NCBI GenBank assembly: GCA_016715995.1
Contig: JADJXF010000019.1
Span: 54,530 to 118,529, forward strand
DNA length: 64,000 nucleotides
Reading direction: 5' to 3'
Source: Flavobacteriales bacterium
GTDB taxonomy: Bacteria; Bacteroidota; Bacteroidia; Flavobacteriales_F; PHOS-HE28
Shown here: positions 36,407-45,346 of the stretch, one piece after another
How positions within the stretch are numbered: position 1 is the first letter of the stretch
How the letters are laid out: every line of letters starts with the position of its first letter
Translations under genes and position numbers: made by a program
Notes under the pieces: model-generated
What the model was told of the DNA's origin: nothing
The model's database searches: none
The model's input: the letters and a program-made list of their open reading frames with translations, nothing else

Positions 36407-37237
36407 CTATTTCCTCCGCTCCGCCACCTTCACTGCGGTAGCGTCGAACACCATATAGATGTCCAAGTAAGGACGCAGGCCCTCCGGAGCCTTCTTGTTC
36501 GCCTCGGCGGGAATCACCAGCAGGACCTTCTCACCCCATCGGGCCAGACGGTAGGCCTTGTACTTCTTCAGGCTGGCGAGCTTGGGGTATCGCTTCTCGA
36601 ACGAATCGATGCCGTTGGGCCAGTTCCGCTCGTGGCTTCGGAACACCACGGCGTCGACCTCCGATTCGCTCAGTCCTTGCTTCTCCAACGCCGCCATGGC
36701 CTCCGTCACATCCCCAAGGTCGAAGGTGGCATAGACCCCATCGGGCTTCAGGATCTTGGCCGGGCGCAAACCCCGCCAGGCGGGTCCCTTGCTCGCCGGC
36801 TGCCGGGTTGCTGCGGCTTCGGAAGCCTGTACGCCCGTGGAGCGCACCACGAGGTAGAGGTCCTGCGCCGCGCGCAGGTCGTCGGGCATGTGGTAATTGA
36901 AGGCCGAGGGCACCGAAACAATGCTGAGCGCGCCCTCCTCCGTGGCGTACTCGCATACCAGGTAGGCGCTGTAGTTGCCGATGGCGGTCTTGTTCGCCGC
37001 GCGGGCGCTGTCGCTCCGCAAGCCGACCGGCCATTGGGCGGGTTCGCTCAGCCGCGTCGCATCAGTCATCACGGACTCGCTCAGCCCCGCGGCCTTCATG
37101 CCCGCTTGCGCAGCGGCGTCGCTCTGCAGGTCGGGGCGCAGCACGATGGCGCTGGGGTCGGTGATGCGCACGGCGTTCTGCGCGCGCGCAGCGATCGGTG
37201 CGGAAAGGACAAGAGCGAAGAGCAGGAGTCGGTGCAT
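36407..37237 (-). CDS. Secreted hypothetical protein
   Basis: 276 residues with a signal peptide (LLLFALVLSAPIAARAQ). The rest is mixed alpha/beta with no cysteine in a disulfide-type pair and no recognised domain. The end, DIYMVFDATAVKVAERRK, is basic. ATG at 37237 is fixed by the signal peptide. The gap between its stop and the gene at 34903 contains an ACCCTCA-rich run. Likely periplasmic. Confidence 0.7.
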   Translation of the reverse strand: MHRLLLFALVLSAPIAARAQNAVRITDPSAIVLRPDLQSDAAAQAGMKAAGLSESVMTDATRLSEPAQWPVGLRSDSARAANKTAIGNYSAYLVCEYATEEGALSIVSVPSAFNYHMPDDLRAAQDLYLVVRSTGVQASEAAATRQPASKGPAWRGLRPAKILKPDGVYATFDLGDVTEAMAALEKQGLSESEVDAVVFRSHERNWPNGIDSFEKRYPKLASLKKYKAYRLARWGEKVLLVIPAEANKKAPEGLRPYLDIYMVFDATAVKVAERRK

Positions 37238-37337
37238 GGAGGGTGGCCGTGATACGTGCGTCCCGGGCAAAAGGTAACAACGGCCCCAAGCAAGGCGGAT
37301 CGTTGAACATTGCAGACCTTCGCCGTGTTCCTCGCGC

Positions 37338-37925
37338 ATGCGGTTCACCATGCATACCATGCTCCTCCTCTCCATCCTCGGACTCTTCGGCTGTTTCAAG
37401 GGGGTGCGCTCCGCCGGTGAGCAGGCCACGGCAGCGGCTCCGACAGTTGCCTTCCATGCCCTCAGCGCACAGGACATCCACGGCGCCCCATTCCCATTCG
37501 AGCAACTCAAGGGCCGCAAGGTGATGGTGGTGAACACGGCCAGCGAGTGCGGCTACACGCCCCAGTACAAGCAGCTGCAGGAACTGCACGAAGCGTATGG
37601 CGAGAAAGGGCTGGTGATCATCGGCTTCCCCTGCAACCAGTTCGGTGGCCAGGAGCCGGGCAGCGCGGAGCAGATCGAGGTCTTCTGCCAGGAGAAATAT
37701 GGCGTCACCTTTCCGCTCATGAGCAAGGTGGATGTGAAGGGCTCCGCGCAGCATCCGGTGTACCGATGGCTCACGAGCAAGTCGGAGAACGGTGTGATGG
37801 ACTCCGCGGTGAAGTGGAATTTCCACAAGTACCTGATGGATGAACAGGGCCGCTTGGTGATGTCGCTGGAGAGCGGGGTGTCACCATTGGATGAGCGCGT
37901 GCTCGCCTGGTTGGATGGCCGATGA
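37338..37925 (+). CDS. Glutathione peroxidase family protein (thiol peroxidase), probable lipoprotein
   Basis: 195 residues. A hydrophobic N-terminus ends LGLFGC, a lipobox-like site. The GPx catalytic tetrad is visible: Cys in TASECGYTPQY, Gln in PCNQFGGQEPG, Trp and Asn in VKWNFHKYL. The catalytic residue is Cys rather than selenocysteine, so it likely uses thioredoxin or another thiol. It overlaps bshB1 by 4 nt (ATGA), which hints that it may be used with bacillithiol. Confidence 0.88.
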   Translation: MRFTMHTMLLLSILGLFGCFKGVRSAGEQATAAAPTVAFHALSAQDIHGAPFPFEQLKGRKVMVVNTASECGYTPQYKQLQELHEAYGEKGLVIIGFPCNQFGGQEPGSAEQIEVFCQEKYGVTFPLMSKVDVKGSAQHPVYRWLTSKSENGVMDSAVKWNFHKYLMDEQGRLVMSLESGVSPLDERVLAWLDGR

Positions 37926-38644
37926 GCGATCGCGTCGACATCCTCTGCATCACCGCGCATCCCGACGATGCGGAGATCTCCATGGCGGGCACGGTGCTGC
38001 ACCATGTGGCCTTGGGCCGTACGGTCGGCATGGTGGAACTCACGGCGGGCGAGCTGGGCACGCGCGGCACGCCGGAGATCCGCAGGCAGGAAGCTGAAGC
38101 TTCCCGGAAGGTGCTGGGCGCTGTTTTCCGGTATCAGCTCGGGCAGCCTGATGGCTTCTTCCGCAAGGATGAGAGCAGTCTGCGTGCTGTGATCGCTGCG
38201 GTCCGCAGGCATCGCCCGCAGGTGGTGCTCACCAACGCGGTGCGCGACCGGCACCCGGACCACGGCCGCGCGGCCGACCTGGTTGCTGAGGCGTGCTTCC
38301 TCAGCGGCCTGCGGCGCGTGGAGACCGAGACCGATGGCCATGCGCAACAAGCCTGGCGACCCATGCAGGTGCTGCACGCCATCCAGGACCGGTACATCGA
38401 TCCCGACATCGTCATCGACATCACACCGTTCTGGGAGCAGAAGCTGGAGGCTTTGCGCTGTTTCCGCTCGCAGTTCCACGATCCGCGCAGCACCGAGCCC
38501 GAGAGCCCGATCGCACGAGCGGACTTCCTGCCATTCCTCGAAGGACGCGCGCGCGAGATGGGCCGCCTGATCATGGTCACCTTCGGCGAGGGCTTCACCA
38601 GCGCGCGGCCCATGAGCATCCGCGACCTCACCGAGCTGGGCTGA
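37922..38644 (+). CDS. bshB1: Bacillithiol biosynthesis deacetylase BshB1
   Basis: A 240-residue LmbE-family zinc deacetylase. The metal motif AHPDDAE is at residues 12-18 and HPDH near 103. The Bacteroidota/Bacillus BshB1 features TAGELGTRGT and HAIQDRYIDPDIVIDI are present. It removes acetyl from GlcNAc-malate in bacillithiol synthesis. BshA and BshC are not in this window. Confidence 0.92.
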   Translation: MSDRVDILCITAHPDDAEISMAGTVLHHVALGRTVGMVELTAGELGTRGTPEIRRQEAEASRKVLGAVFRYQLGQPDGFFRKDESSLRAVIAAVRRHRPQVVLTNAVRDRHPDHGRAADLVAEACFLSGLRRVETETDGHAQQAWRPMQVLHAIQDRYIDPDIVIDITPFWEQKLEALRCFRSQFHDPRSTEPESPIARADFLPFLEGRAREMGRLIMVTFGEGFTSARPMSIRDLTELG

Positions 38645-38648
38645 GCGA

Positions 38649-39905
38649 TCAAGCCGCGAGCAGCCTGCGCAGCAGTTGCGCGATGCGCTCGCGATCCCTG
38701 CGGTCGGGCAGGAAATGGCGCAAGCGCGCCTGTGCCACCCGATTGAAGACCACCACCTGGTACAGCACCGACGCGGTGTAAGCGCACGACGCCGTGATGG
38801 CCGCACCCTGTGCGCCCTGCTGAGGAATCAGCGCGTACCCAGCAATCAATGTCACCGCGAGGCCGATGCCTGAACCGATGGTGTTATGCCGAACCAGTCC
38901 CACTCCGCTCAGGTAATGGCTAAGCGCCTGCGATGCCGCCATGGCCAGCAGACCGGGGCTCATGAAGAGCACCATCCAACGGATGCCGGTGACGCCATCA
39001 CCGAAGACCGACTGGAAAAGCGCCTCCGGCACAGCGACCAGTACCAAGGCCGCCAGTAGGGCCAAACCAACCGATAGCTTCAGCACCGACAGGGTGATGT
39101 CGCGCTGTCGGATCGCCTCGTCCATGTTGCTCACGCGCGCGTAGAGCACCGTGCCGAGGCTCTTCGGGACGAGCCACGCGCTCTCGGCCAGTTGCGTGGC
39201 GATGGACCAGATGCCCAGTGCTGCAGCGCCTTGGAACCGATCCATGAGGTAATAGGAGAAGCGATAGTTCAGCAGCTGCAGCGCGTTGGCCATTTGCGCA
39301 GGAAGGCCCTGGCGCAAGGCAGCGATCATGGCCTGCGCGGCATCGGTGCGCTGACCGGGACGCCGGCTGAGCAGCATGCCGCTGAGCAACGCGGTGCAGC
39401 CATCGGCGAGGTAGCACGCATGCACGTAGTCCATCAGCCGGGCCCCATTCATTCGCAGCAGCACGGCGAATGCGCACAGCAGGAGCACGGCACGCATCAC
39501 CTGCAAGCTGTTGTGCGCCGCGAAGCGTTCGCGTCCGAGAAGCAACGCGAGATGGATGCTCGCGATGGATTGCAGCAGCGCGACCATCGGCACGTGGAGC
39601 AGGAGATCATCGGGGATCAGGTGCATCGTGCGCGCCACCGCATACGCAGCGAACGCCGTGATCACTGCCCAACCGTAACCGAGCCAGCGCAGTGTAACCG
39701 TGCCATGTCGCGGCTCTAGGTAAACCAGGCCGCCACCACCGACCACATTGTTCACCAGCAGGATGAAGGAGATGCCAAGCACGAGCAGGCTGATGCGGCC
39801 CACATCCGCCAGCCCCAGCACTTGTGCCGCCAATGCCACCAGTAGCAGATTAAAGGCGGCGATGGCCACGCGCGATGCCACCGTGCCGATGATCGGCCGC
39901 GTCAT
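38649..39905 (-). CDS. Polysaccharide flippase-like membrane protein (MATE/Wzx-type)
   Basis: 418 residues with about 12 hydrophobic helices, from IAAFNLLLVALAAQVLGLADV to the basic end. The fold resembles Wzx/polysaccharide biosynthesis export proteins (PF01943/PF13440). It likely moves lipid-linked glycan across the inner membrane. ATG at 39905 is fixed by a 4-nt overlap with the end of the gene at 39902. It forms a three-gene set with a glycosyltransferase. Confidence 0.8.
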   Translation of the reverse strand: MTRPIIGTVASRVAIAAFNLLLVALAAQVLGLADVGRISLLVLGISFILLVNNVVGGGGLVYLEPRHGTVTLRWLGYGWAVITAFAAYAVARTMHLIPDDLLLHVPMVALLQSIASIHLALLLGRERFAAHNSLQVMRAVLLLCAFAVLLRMNGARLMDYVHACYLADGCTALLSGMLLSRRPGQRTDAAQAMIAALRQGLPAQMANALQLLNYRFSYYLMDRFQGAAALGIWSIATQLAESAWLVPKSLGTVLYARVSNMDEAIRQRDITLSVLKLSVGLALLAALVLVAVPEALFQSVFGDGVTGIRWMVLFMSPGLLAMAASQALSHYLSGVGLVRHNTIGSGIGLAVTLIAGYALIPQQGAQGAAITASCAYTASVLYQVVVFNRVAQARLRHFLPDRRDRERIAQLLRRLLAA

Positions 39906-41479
39906 CCGTCCTGGTGTTTGGAGCGCTGACGGCCTCGGCGCGCGTTGGCCCGCGTTCCGGCCAGCAGCGGACTGAGGAGCCCGTCCACCAGCGTCATATC
40001 GCCCATGGTGCTGATGGTGCGCACGCCCATGCCATAGGCCGTTGCCGGGAAGCCGGCGATGCGGCGCACCGGTTCCTCCATGAAAAGGTTCGGATCGAGG
40101 TGCAGCACGCGGTTGATCCAGACCGCCGGTTGTTGTGGATCTGATGCATCGAGTGCAGGCCGGTAGAGTTGCCCATCGTGCATGAACGGCGTGCCGGCGG
40201 GCCTCGATGAGCGCAGGTCGCACTTGAGCGTGGCCGACGCATGCGGCAGGTAGGGTCCTTCCAAGCGTTCAGCATGCCAGGCGCGCAGCAGCGCATCAGG
40301 CTGGGGATCCACGGTGCCAAAGAGCCACCAGCGGCCCGCGTGCAGGAAGAGCGTCGGGGCATGAAGCGCTTCGCGCAGAAGGACCGGCCCTTGCGTGAAT
40401 CCGTCATTCGCCGCATTGACCTGGTGGAGCCGGACCACGCGCTCGTTCACGTTGGTCATCAGCATCCACGTGACGGCATCGATTGATATGGTAAATGGAT
40501 AGCCGTCAGCGCCTTCCTCCTCCAGCATGATGCGCGATCGCTTCAGGATGTTGTCGGGCTTCGGCCGAACCCTGGCAATCACCGGGGCGCTGCCATCCTC
40601 CTCTGCTTTGCGGAAGAGCACATTCAATTCACCATCGGAATCCCGATACCCAAAGGGTTCCAGCCGCGCCCTGCCTTTCGATGGCGACGGCAGCCAGCGC
40701 ACATTGCGGCTGCCGTCCTCTTGCAGCAGCACCTGCACCGGCTGGTGCAGCACGCCGATGTTCCACGCACCGCTTGCCATTGGTGCATCGCGCCGGTTTT
40801 GTCCGGTGAACCGTCGCCAACGGAAGCGCATCATATCCAATAGGCCCGGAGTGGCGATCCGGTCCGCGCCATGAAGATCGGCACCCATGGGTGGCTGCCC
40901 CGTGATGAGCCACTCGCGCAGCGCTTCGGCGGGCCATCCCGCGGCATGTTCAACAATGGTGCATGCGAGTTCCGCGGCATCACCGTTCGCAGGAACGCAG
41001 CATTGGCGAAGCGCCGTATGCGCCACGGCGTCGATGAGGTGGAATGATGCGGTGCCCATGCCCAGCACCGATTCACGAAGGCCCGGCAGAACTGGGTGCG
41101 CCGATGCGTCATCCGCATGGTGGAAGGCCCAGAAGCGTTCCTCAGAACCAAGCGGAGCATCCAACAAGGATGCTGCGTTTCCCAGCAACAGCGTCACATC
41201 GCGGATCACGCTTTCGAAGCCCTGAAGTTGCGGGAGGCCCAGGTCGTCAAGTCCTTTCGGCACTGGTGCCAACACATCGTGTCGTTCAGCATCGCGCTGC
41301 ACGCGGTGGAAGGCACTGTTCCACCAGCTGGTGCCGTTCCGTTCCGCACGCCCAGGCAGGCGCACCCATCCGATCACGTCCACGCCATCCTGCGCCATGA
41401 TTCTGCGGACCGCTTCCAACTCCCACCGCCGGAGCTCATCGCCCACGGCTATTGTCACGCGGAGGTTCCGATCAAGCAT
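39902..41479 (-). CDS. Large hypothetical protein, formyltransferase-like N-terminus plus propeller-like C-terminus
   Basis: About 525 residues. The N-terminal ~230 residues (LRVTIAVGDELRRWELEAV) look like a Rossmann-type domain related to formyltransferase-fold proteins. The C-terminal ~300 residues (GAWNIGVLHQPVQ... RWWLFGTVDPQ) look like the five-bladed propeller seen with glycan-modifying enzymes (GINT1-type annotation). I am not certain of either assignment. The ATG at 41479 (MLDRNLRV) overlaps the GT4 gene by 8 nt. Context suggests glycan modification. Confidence 0.65.
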   Translation of the reverse strand: MLDRNLRVTIAVGDELRRWELEAVRRIMAQDGVDVIGWVRLPGRAERNGTSWWNSAFHRVQRDAERHDVLAPVPKGLDDLGLPQLQGFESVIRDVTLLLGNAASLLDAPLGSEERFWAFHHADDASAHPVLPGLRESVLGMGTASFHLIDAVAHTALRQCCVPANGDAAELACTIVEHAAGWPAEALREWLITGQPPMGADLHGADRIATPGLLDMMRFRWRRFTGQNRRDAPMASGAWNIGVLHQPVQVLLQEDGSRNVRWLPSPSKGRARLEPFGYRDSDGELNVLFRKAEEDGSAPVIARVRPKPDNILKRSRIMLEEEGADGYPFTISIDAVTWMLMTNVNERVVRLHQVNAANDGFTQGPVLLREALHAPTLFLHAGRWWLFGTVDPQPDALLRAWHAERLEGPYLPHASATLKCDLRSSRPAGTPFMHDGQLYRPALDASDPQQPAVWINRVLHLDPNLFMEEPVRRIAGFPATAYGMGVRTISTMGDMTLVDGLLSPLLAGTRANARRGRQRSKHQDG

Positions 41480-42635
41480 GGCCGAGCACGGCTTGGTAGA
41501 TGGCATGGAACCCATGGCCAACGGCATCAGGGCTGAAGCGGTCGCTCACGGTGGCGCGCACGTCGGCTGGCGCGTATCGGTCGGCGTCGCGGGTGAGTTG
41601 GAGCATGGCGTCAGCAAGCGCCGCATCCGCGGTTGGTTCAATCAATATGCCGTTCGCCTGCGTGATGAAGGCCTGGGGTCCACCACAGCGCGTGGCGATC
41701 ACAGGTTTGCCCTGCGCCAGCGCTTCGCCGGTGACCACGCTGAACGTCTCTACGTTGCTGTTCACGATCACCGCGAACGCTTCCGCCATACGGTCCAGTA
41801 CCTCGGTGTTGGGCATGCGTCCGAGAAAGGTAACCGCGCCGCGCAAACCGAGACGGTCGGTTAACTGCTCGAGCATCGCGCGGTCCGTTCCATCGCCGAT
41901 GATGATGAGCCGCAAGCGCTCGTCGGTGGACCGCGCGGAGGCGAGTGCGCGCAGCACGCCGCTCACGTTCTTGATGTGGTCCACAAGGTCGGCGACCATC
42001 AGAAATGCGCCAGGCCGGCCCGCCGGAGGGAGCGGCCGATCGATACCGGGAACCACGTTGGGCACTATATGGTACTGATCGCACAGGCCGTGCTGCTTCA
42101 GCGCTTCGCCCAACCAGGCCGAGACAGCGGTGATGGCCCGCGCGCGCCGCAGCAGGAAGCGGCTGATGGCATGGTACGCCCGTCCTCTGCGCGCGTAAGC
42201 CGCGGTGATGAATTCGCTGCTCTGTTCACTCACCATGAAGGGAACGCCTGCACGTCGACCGGTCCACCAGGCGAGCGCTACAGGCCGCAAGAGGATGTAC
42301 GCGTGGATCAGGTCCGGACGCCCGCGTTCCTGAATCACACGCCGCCACGCCTGCTGACCAGCGCGCACGTAGCGGATGCCGTTGATGGCCTTCCGCCACG
42401 GCAGGAAGGAGCAGGTGCTCGTGCGATAGCGCATCGTGAGTTCCCACGCGCCATCGCCCTCATGCACTTCAGCCGCAGGAACAACTTCGCTCGTGCCGGG
42501 CTCTAAATGCACCACGCTCATCCGCGCGAACGCAGCGGTGGCCAGCGCTTGTTTGCGCAGGAAGTCGCCCAATTGCGGGTCCTTCAATCCAGGGTACCAC
42601 TTGGGCAGGAACAGCACATGCATGGGCTTGGGCAA
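41472..42635 (-). CDS. Glycosyltransferase family 4
   Basis: 387 residues with a GT-B fold. The C-terminal domain shows FLGRMPNTEVLDRM and NSNVETFSVVTGEALAQGKPVIAT, the typical E-x7-E region, and the N-terminal domain begins HVLFLPKWYPG. It transfers a sugar from a nucleotide donor to a glycan. It is the first gene of the three-gene flippase set. A second start at 42623 is possible. Confidence 0.88.
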   Translation of the reverse strand: MPKPMHVLFLPKWYPGLKDPQLGDFLRKQALATAAFARMSVVHLEPGTSEVVPAAEVHEGDGAWELTMRYRTSTCSFLPWRKAINGIRYVRAGQQAWRRVIQERGRPDLIHAYILLRPVALAWWTGRRAGVPFMVSEQSSEFITAAYARRGRAYHAISRFLLRRARAITAVSAWLGEALKQHGLCDQYHIVPNVVPGIDRPLPPAGRPGAFLMVADLVDHIKNVSGVLRALASARSTDERLRLIIIGDGTDRAMLEQLTDRLGLRGAVTFLGRMPNTEVLDRMAEAFAVIVNSNVETFSVVTGEALAQGKPVIATRCGGPQAFITQANGILIEPTADAALADAMLQLTRDADRYAPADVRATVSDRFSPDAVGHGFHAIYQAVLGHA

Positions 42636-42671
42636 AGTACGCTGATGCCTTTAGCAACGCAGTGCCCTCGT

Positions 42672-42679
42672 TATATTTG
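42672..42679 (+). promoter_or_regulatory. -7 box TATATTTG of tRNA-His
   Basis: An exact TAnnTTTG match 28 nt upstream of the mature tRNA 5' end. A weak TTTA at 42650-42653 lies near the expected -33 position. The strongest promoter match in the window. Confidence 0.6.
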
Positions 42680-42707
42680 CCGCCCGCCGGAGCAATCCGG
42701 CAACGTG

Positions 42708-42781
42708 GTGGATGTAGCTCAGTTGGTTAGAGCGCCGGATTGTGGTTCCGGAGGTCGCCGGTTCAAGCCCGGTCTTCCACC
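42708..42781 (+). tRNA. tRNA-His (GTG anticodon)
   Basis: 74 nt with full cloverleaf: acceptor GTGGATG/CTTCCAC, D arm GCTC...GAGC, anticodon stem CCGGA/TCCGG with loop TTGTGGT (anticodon GTG at 42742-42744), T arm GCCGG-TTCAAGC-CCGGT. A G precedes the first pair, as expected for the extra G-1 of tRNA-His. One U-U mismatch is present in the acceptor (position 6). CCA is not encoded. Confidence 0.95.
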
Positions 42782-42788
42782 CCGAACA

Positions 42789-42811
42789 GAGAGGCCCGTG
42801 AAGGGCCTCTC
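42789..42811 (+). terminator. Hairpin after tRNA-His
   Basis: 9-bp stem GAGAGGCCC-gtgaa-GGGCCTCTC just after the tRNA. There is no T run, but the position fits a tRNA terminator. Confidence 0.55.
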
Positions 42812-42842
42812 GCCGTTCATGGGGATGGCAGAGGGTCGTTGA

Positions 42843-43823
42843 TCAGGCAGTGTGCTTGACGTTGCCCAGCACGGTTTCCAAGGTCCAATCAATCCGCTTC
42901 GCGTAGGGCGCCTTCCGGTGATCGCAGTCGGCGAGCGCGCAGATGGAACAGCTGGCGGGGATGCAGGGGTCCATGTGGATGAAGAGTTCCACCTCCCGGT
43001 CTTCGCGGGCGTTCACCAGCCGCTCCATTGCCGCGATCTCAGCGTGCGCGCGCTCCAGCGACCAGTACCAAGGCAGGGTCGCATGGCAATCGATGTGCAG
43101 CACGGAGCCGTATTTGATCATCCGGAAGTTGTGCAGGTCGACCCATTGCGAGCGTCGCGCGGCCTGCAGGTCGGCGATCACTTCAGCGGCGAGCACCAGA
43201 TCCGCCTCGTCCATGATGCCGGCCACGGAGCGACGGAAGATTCGCAGTCCGGTGATGATGATGTAGACCGCGAAGAGGATGGCGAAGAGTTGATCGAGCC
43301 AGAGCAGGCCGGTGATCCGGATGAGCACCAGGCCCACGACCATGGCCACCGTGCTCCATGCATCGCTGAGCAGGTGCGCGCCGCTGGCCTCCATGGTGAT
43401 GGAATGCGCGAGGCGACCCCGTCGCTGAAGCGCGAGGCCCATGATCAGATTGAGCGCGCCGGCCGATCCCGTGAGCAGTATGCCCGTATCGAGCCCGTGC
43501 AGGTGCTGATCCGTGAGCAGGGCCACCACCGCCCTCCAGATGATGAGCCCGCCCGCCACCACCACCAATCCGCCTTCAAGGCCCGCGCTGATGAACTCCA
43601 CCTTGCCATGCCCGTATGGATGCTCGCGGTCGCGCGGCTTGGCGGCGAGCACCAGGCTAAAGAGCGCAAAGCCGCCTGCCACTACGTTCACGATGCTCTC
43701 CAGCGCGTCGCTGAGGATGGTGTTGCTGTGCGTGAGGCGCCATGCGATGAACTTGATGGCCATCAGCACCACTCCGGCCACGAGCACCATCGCCTGCAAT
43801 CGGATATCCTTGCGCGCGCCCAT
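42843..43823 (-). CDS. Cation diffusion facilitator (CDF) metal exporter
   Basis: 326 residues with six helices. The metal site SNTILSDALESIVNV and HPYGHGKVEFISAG match CDF helices 2 and the helix 2-3 loop, and HLLSDAWSTV matches helix 5. The C-terminal cytoplasmic domain is followed by a cysteine-rich tail (PCIPASCSICALADCDHR), possibly a metal sensor. It exports divalent metal such as Zn2+ using protons. A TAAACTTG box sits just upstream. Confidence 0.88.
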   Translation of the reverse strand: MGARKDIRLQAMVLVAGVVLMAIKFIAWRLTHSNTILSDALESIVNVVAGGFALFSLVLAAKPRDREHPYGHGKVEFISAGLEGGLVVVAGGLIIWRAVVALLTDQHLHGLDTGILLTGSAGALNLIMGLALQRRGRLAHSITMEASGAHLLSDAWSTVAMVVGLVLIRITGLLWLDQLFAILFAVYIIITGLRIFRRSVAGIMDEADLVLAAEVIADLQAARRSQWVDLHNFRMIKYGSVLHIDCHATLPWYWSLERAHAEIAAMERLVNAREDREVELFIHMDPCIPASCSICALADCDHRKAPYAKRIDWTLETVLGNVKHTA

Positions 43824-43940
43824 GCAGCAAGTTTAGTTCCTGGCTGTTGGCAACCCGCCTTCGAGCGCGACCAGCAGATCCCATCAGGTGCCTAACCTTG
43901 CGCCCGCCTGCGACTGGCAGGCGCGAAAACCACCAGGATC

Positions 43941-45248
43941 ATGTTCATCCTCATGGCCGTCGTCTTCGTGATCGGCTACCTCGCCATCGCGCTGGAGCAT
44001 CCCATCCGCATCAATAAGGCGGCGAGCGCCATCCTCACCGGGGCGCTGGTGTGGACTGTGCTGATGCTCGGGCGCGAGACCATCTTCCACGGCGATGCCG
44101 CCCACAGCGACCACCATGTCCTCATCGACCACCTGCTGCATCATCTGGGCGATATCGGAAGCATCCTCTTCTTCCTCATGGGCGCCATGACCATCGTGGA
44201 ACTCGTGGATGTGCACGAGGGCTTCCGCGTGATCACCGACCGCATCAGCGCCACGCGCAAGATGCCGCTGCTCTGGATCATCAGCATCATCACCTTCTTC
44301 CTCAGCGCGGCGCTCGACAACCTCACCACCACCATCGTGATGTGCGCGCTGCTGCGCAAGCTGATCAAGGACAAGGAGACGCTCTGGATCTTCGCCGGCA
44401 TGGTCGTCATCGCGGCGAACGCCGGCGGCGCATGGAGTCCCATCGGCGACGTGACCACCATTATGCTCTGGGTGAAGGGGCAGGTGACCACGGTGAACAT
44501 CATCACGAAGCTCATCGTGCCCAGCCTGGTGTGCCTGGTGCTGCCGCTGCTCTGGATCGGCCGTACGCTCAAGGGCCACGTGGAGCGCCCTGACATGGTG
44601 GTGGACCACACGCATCATGGCGGGCACGTGACCTCCGGTGAGCGGATCCTCGTATTTGCGCTCGGCGTGGGTGCGCTGCTCTTCGTGCCGGTGTTCAAGG
44701 CCCTCACGCACCTGCCGCCCTTCATGGGCATCCTGCTCGGTTTGGGCGTGCTCTGGGTGGTGACCGAGATTATCCACATGCGGCATGGCGTGGATGACCG
44801 CGGGCACCTCATGGTGACCTCGGTGCTGCGGCGGATCGATATGCCCAGCGTGCTCTTCTTCCTCGGCATTCTCGTGGCCGTCGCGGGCCTGCAGGTTGCG
44901 GGACACCTCACCATGGTAGCCGTGGCGCTCGATCACGGACTCGGCAATGTCTTCCTCATCAATGGGGCTATCGGCGCGCTCTCGGCCATCGTGGACAACG
45001 TGCCATTGGTGGCGGCGGCGCAGGGCATGTACCCCATGACCCAGTTCCCGCAGGACCACATCTTCTGGGAACTCCTCGCGTTGTGCGCGGGCACGGGCGG
45101 CAGCATGCTCATCATCGGTTCCGCGGCCGGTGTGGCCGCCATGGGCATCCTGCACATCGATTTCATCTGGTACCTGAAGCGCATGACCATCCCGGCCGCG
45201 CTCGGCTACATCGGGAGCATCATCGCCTTCTGGCTGATGTGGCACTGA
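43941..45248 (+). CDS. nhaD: NhaD-type Na+/H+ antiporter (copy 1)
   Basis: 435 residues with about 12 helices of the ion-transporter superfamily. NhaD-like segments are ITFFLSAALDNLTTTIVM, NAGGAWSPIGDVTTIMLW and VDNVPLVAAAQGMYPM. It exchanges cytoplasmic Na+ (or Li+) for H+. A TAACCTTG box is found upstream. It is followed 98 nt later by a close paralogue of equal length. Confidence 0.9.
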   Translation: MFILMAVVFVIGYLAIALEHPIRINKAASAILTGALVWTVLMLGRETIFHGDAAHSDHHVLIDHLLHHLGDIGSILFFLMGAMTIVELVDVHEGFRVITDRISATRKMPLLWIISIITFFLSAALDNLTTTIVMCALLRKLIKDKETLWIFAGMVVIAANAGGAWSPIGDVTTIMLWVKGQVTTVNIITKLIVPSLVCLVLPLLWIGRTLKGHVERPDMVVDHTHHGGHVTSGERILVFALGVGALLFVPVFKALTHLPPFMGILLGLGVLWVVTEIIHMRHGVDDRGHLMVTSVLRRIDMPSVLFFLGILVAVAGLQVAGHLTMVAVALDHGLGNVFLINGAIGALSAIVDNVPLVAAAQGMYPMTQFPQDHIFWELLALCAGTGGSMLIIGSAAGVAAMGILHIDFIWYLKRMTIPAALGYIGSIIAFWLMWH

Positions 45249-45346
45249 GGACGGCCATCAACAGGCGTCGGTAAGTATTCTCAGCGGTAACGGATCCGCC
45301 GTTGAACGGCCGCATGCACATTTGCGGCGACCAAACCCCAACAGGC

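Noticed and set aside
43884..45245. 453-codon frame antisense to nhaD
   Set aside because: His/Asp/Glu-rich shadow of a membrane-protein gene; no hydrophobic or domain features.
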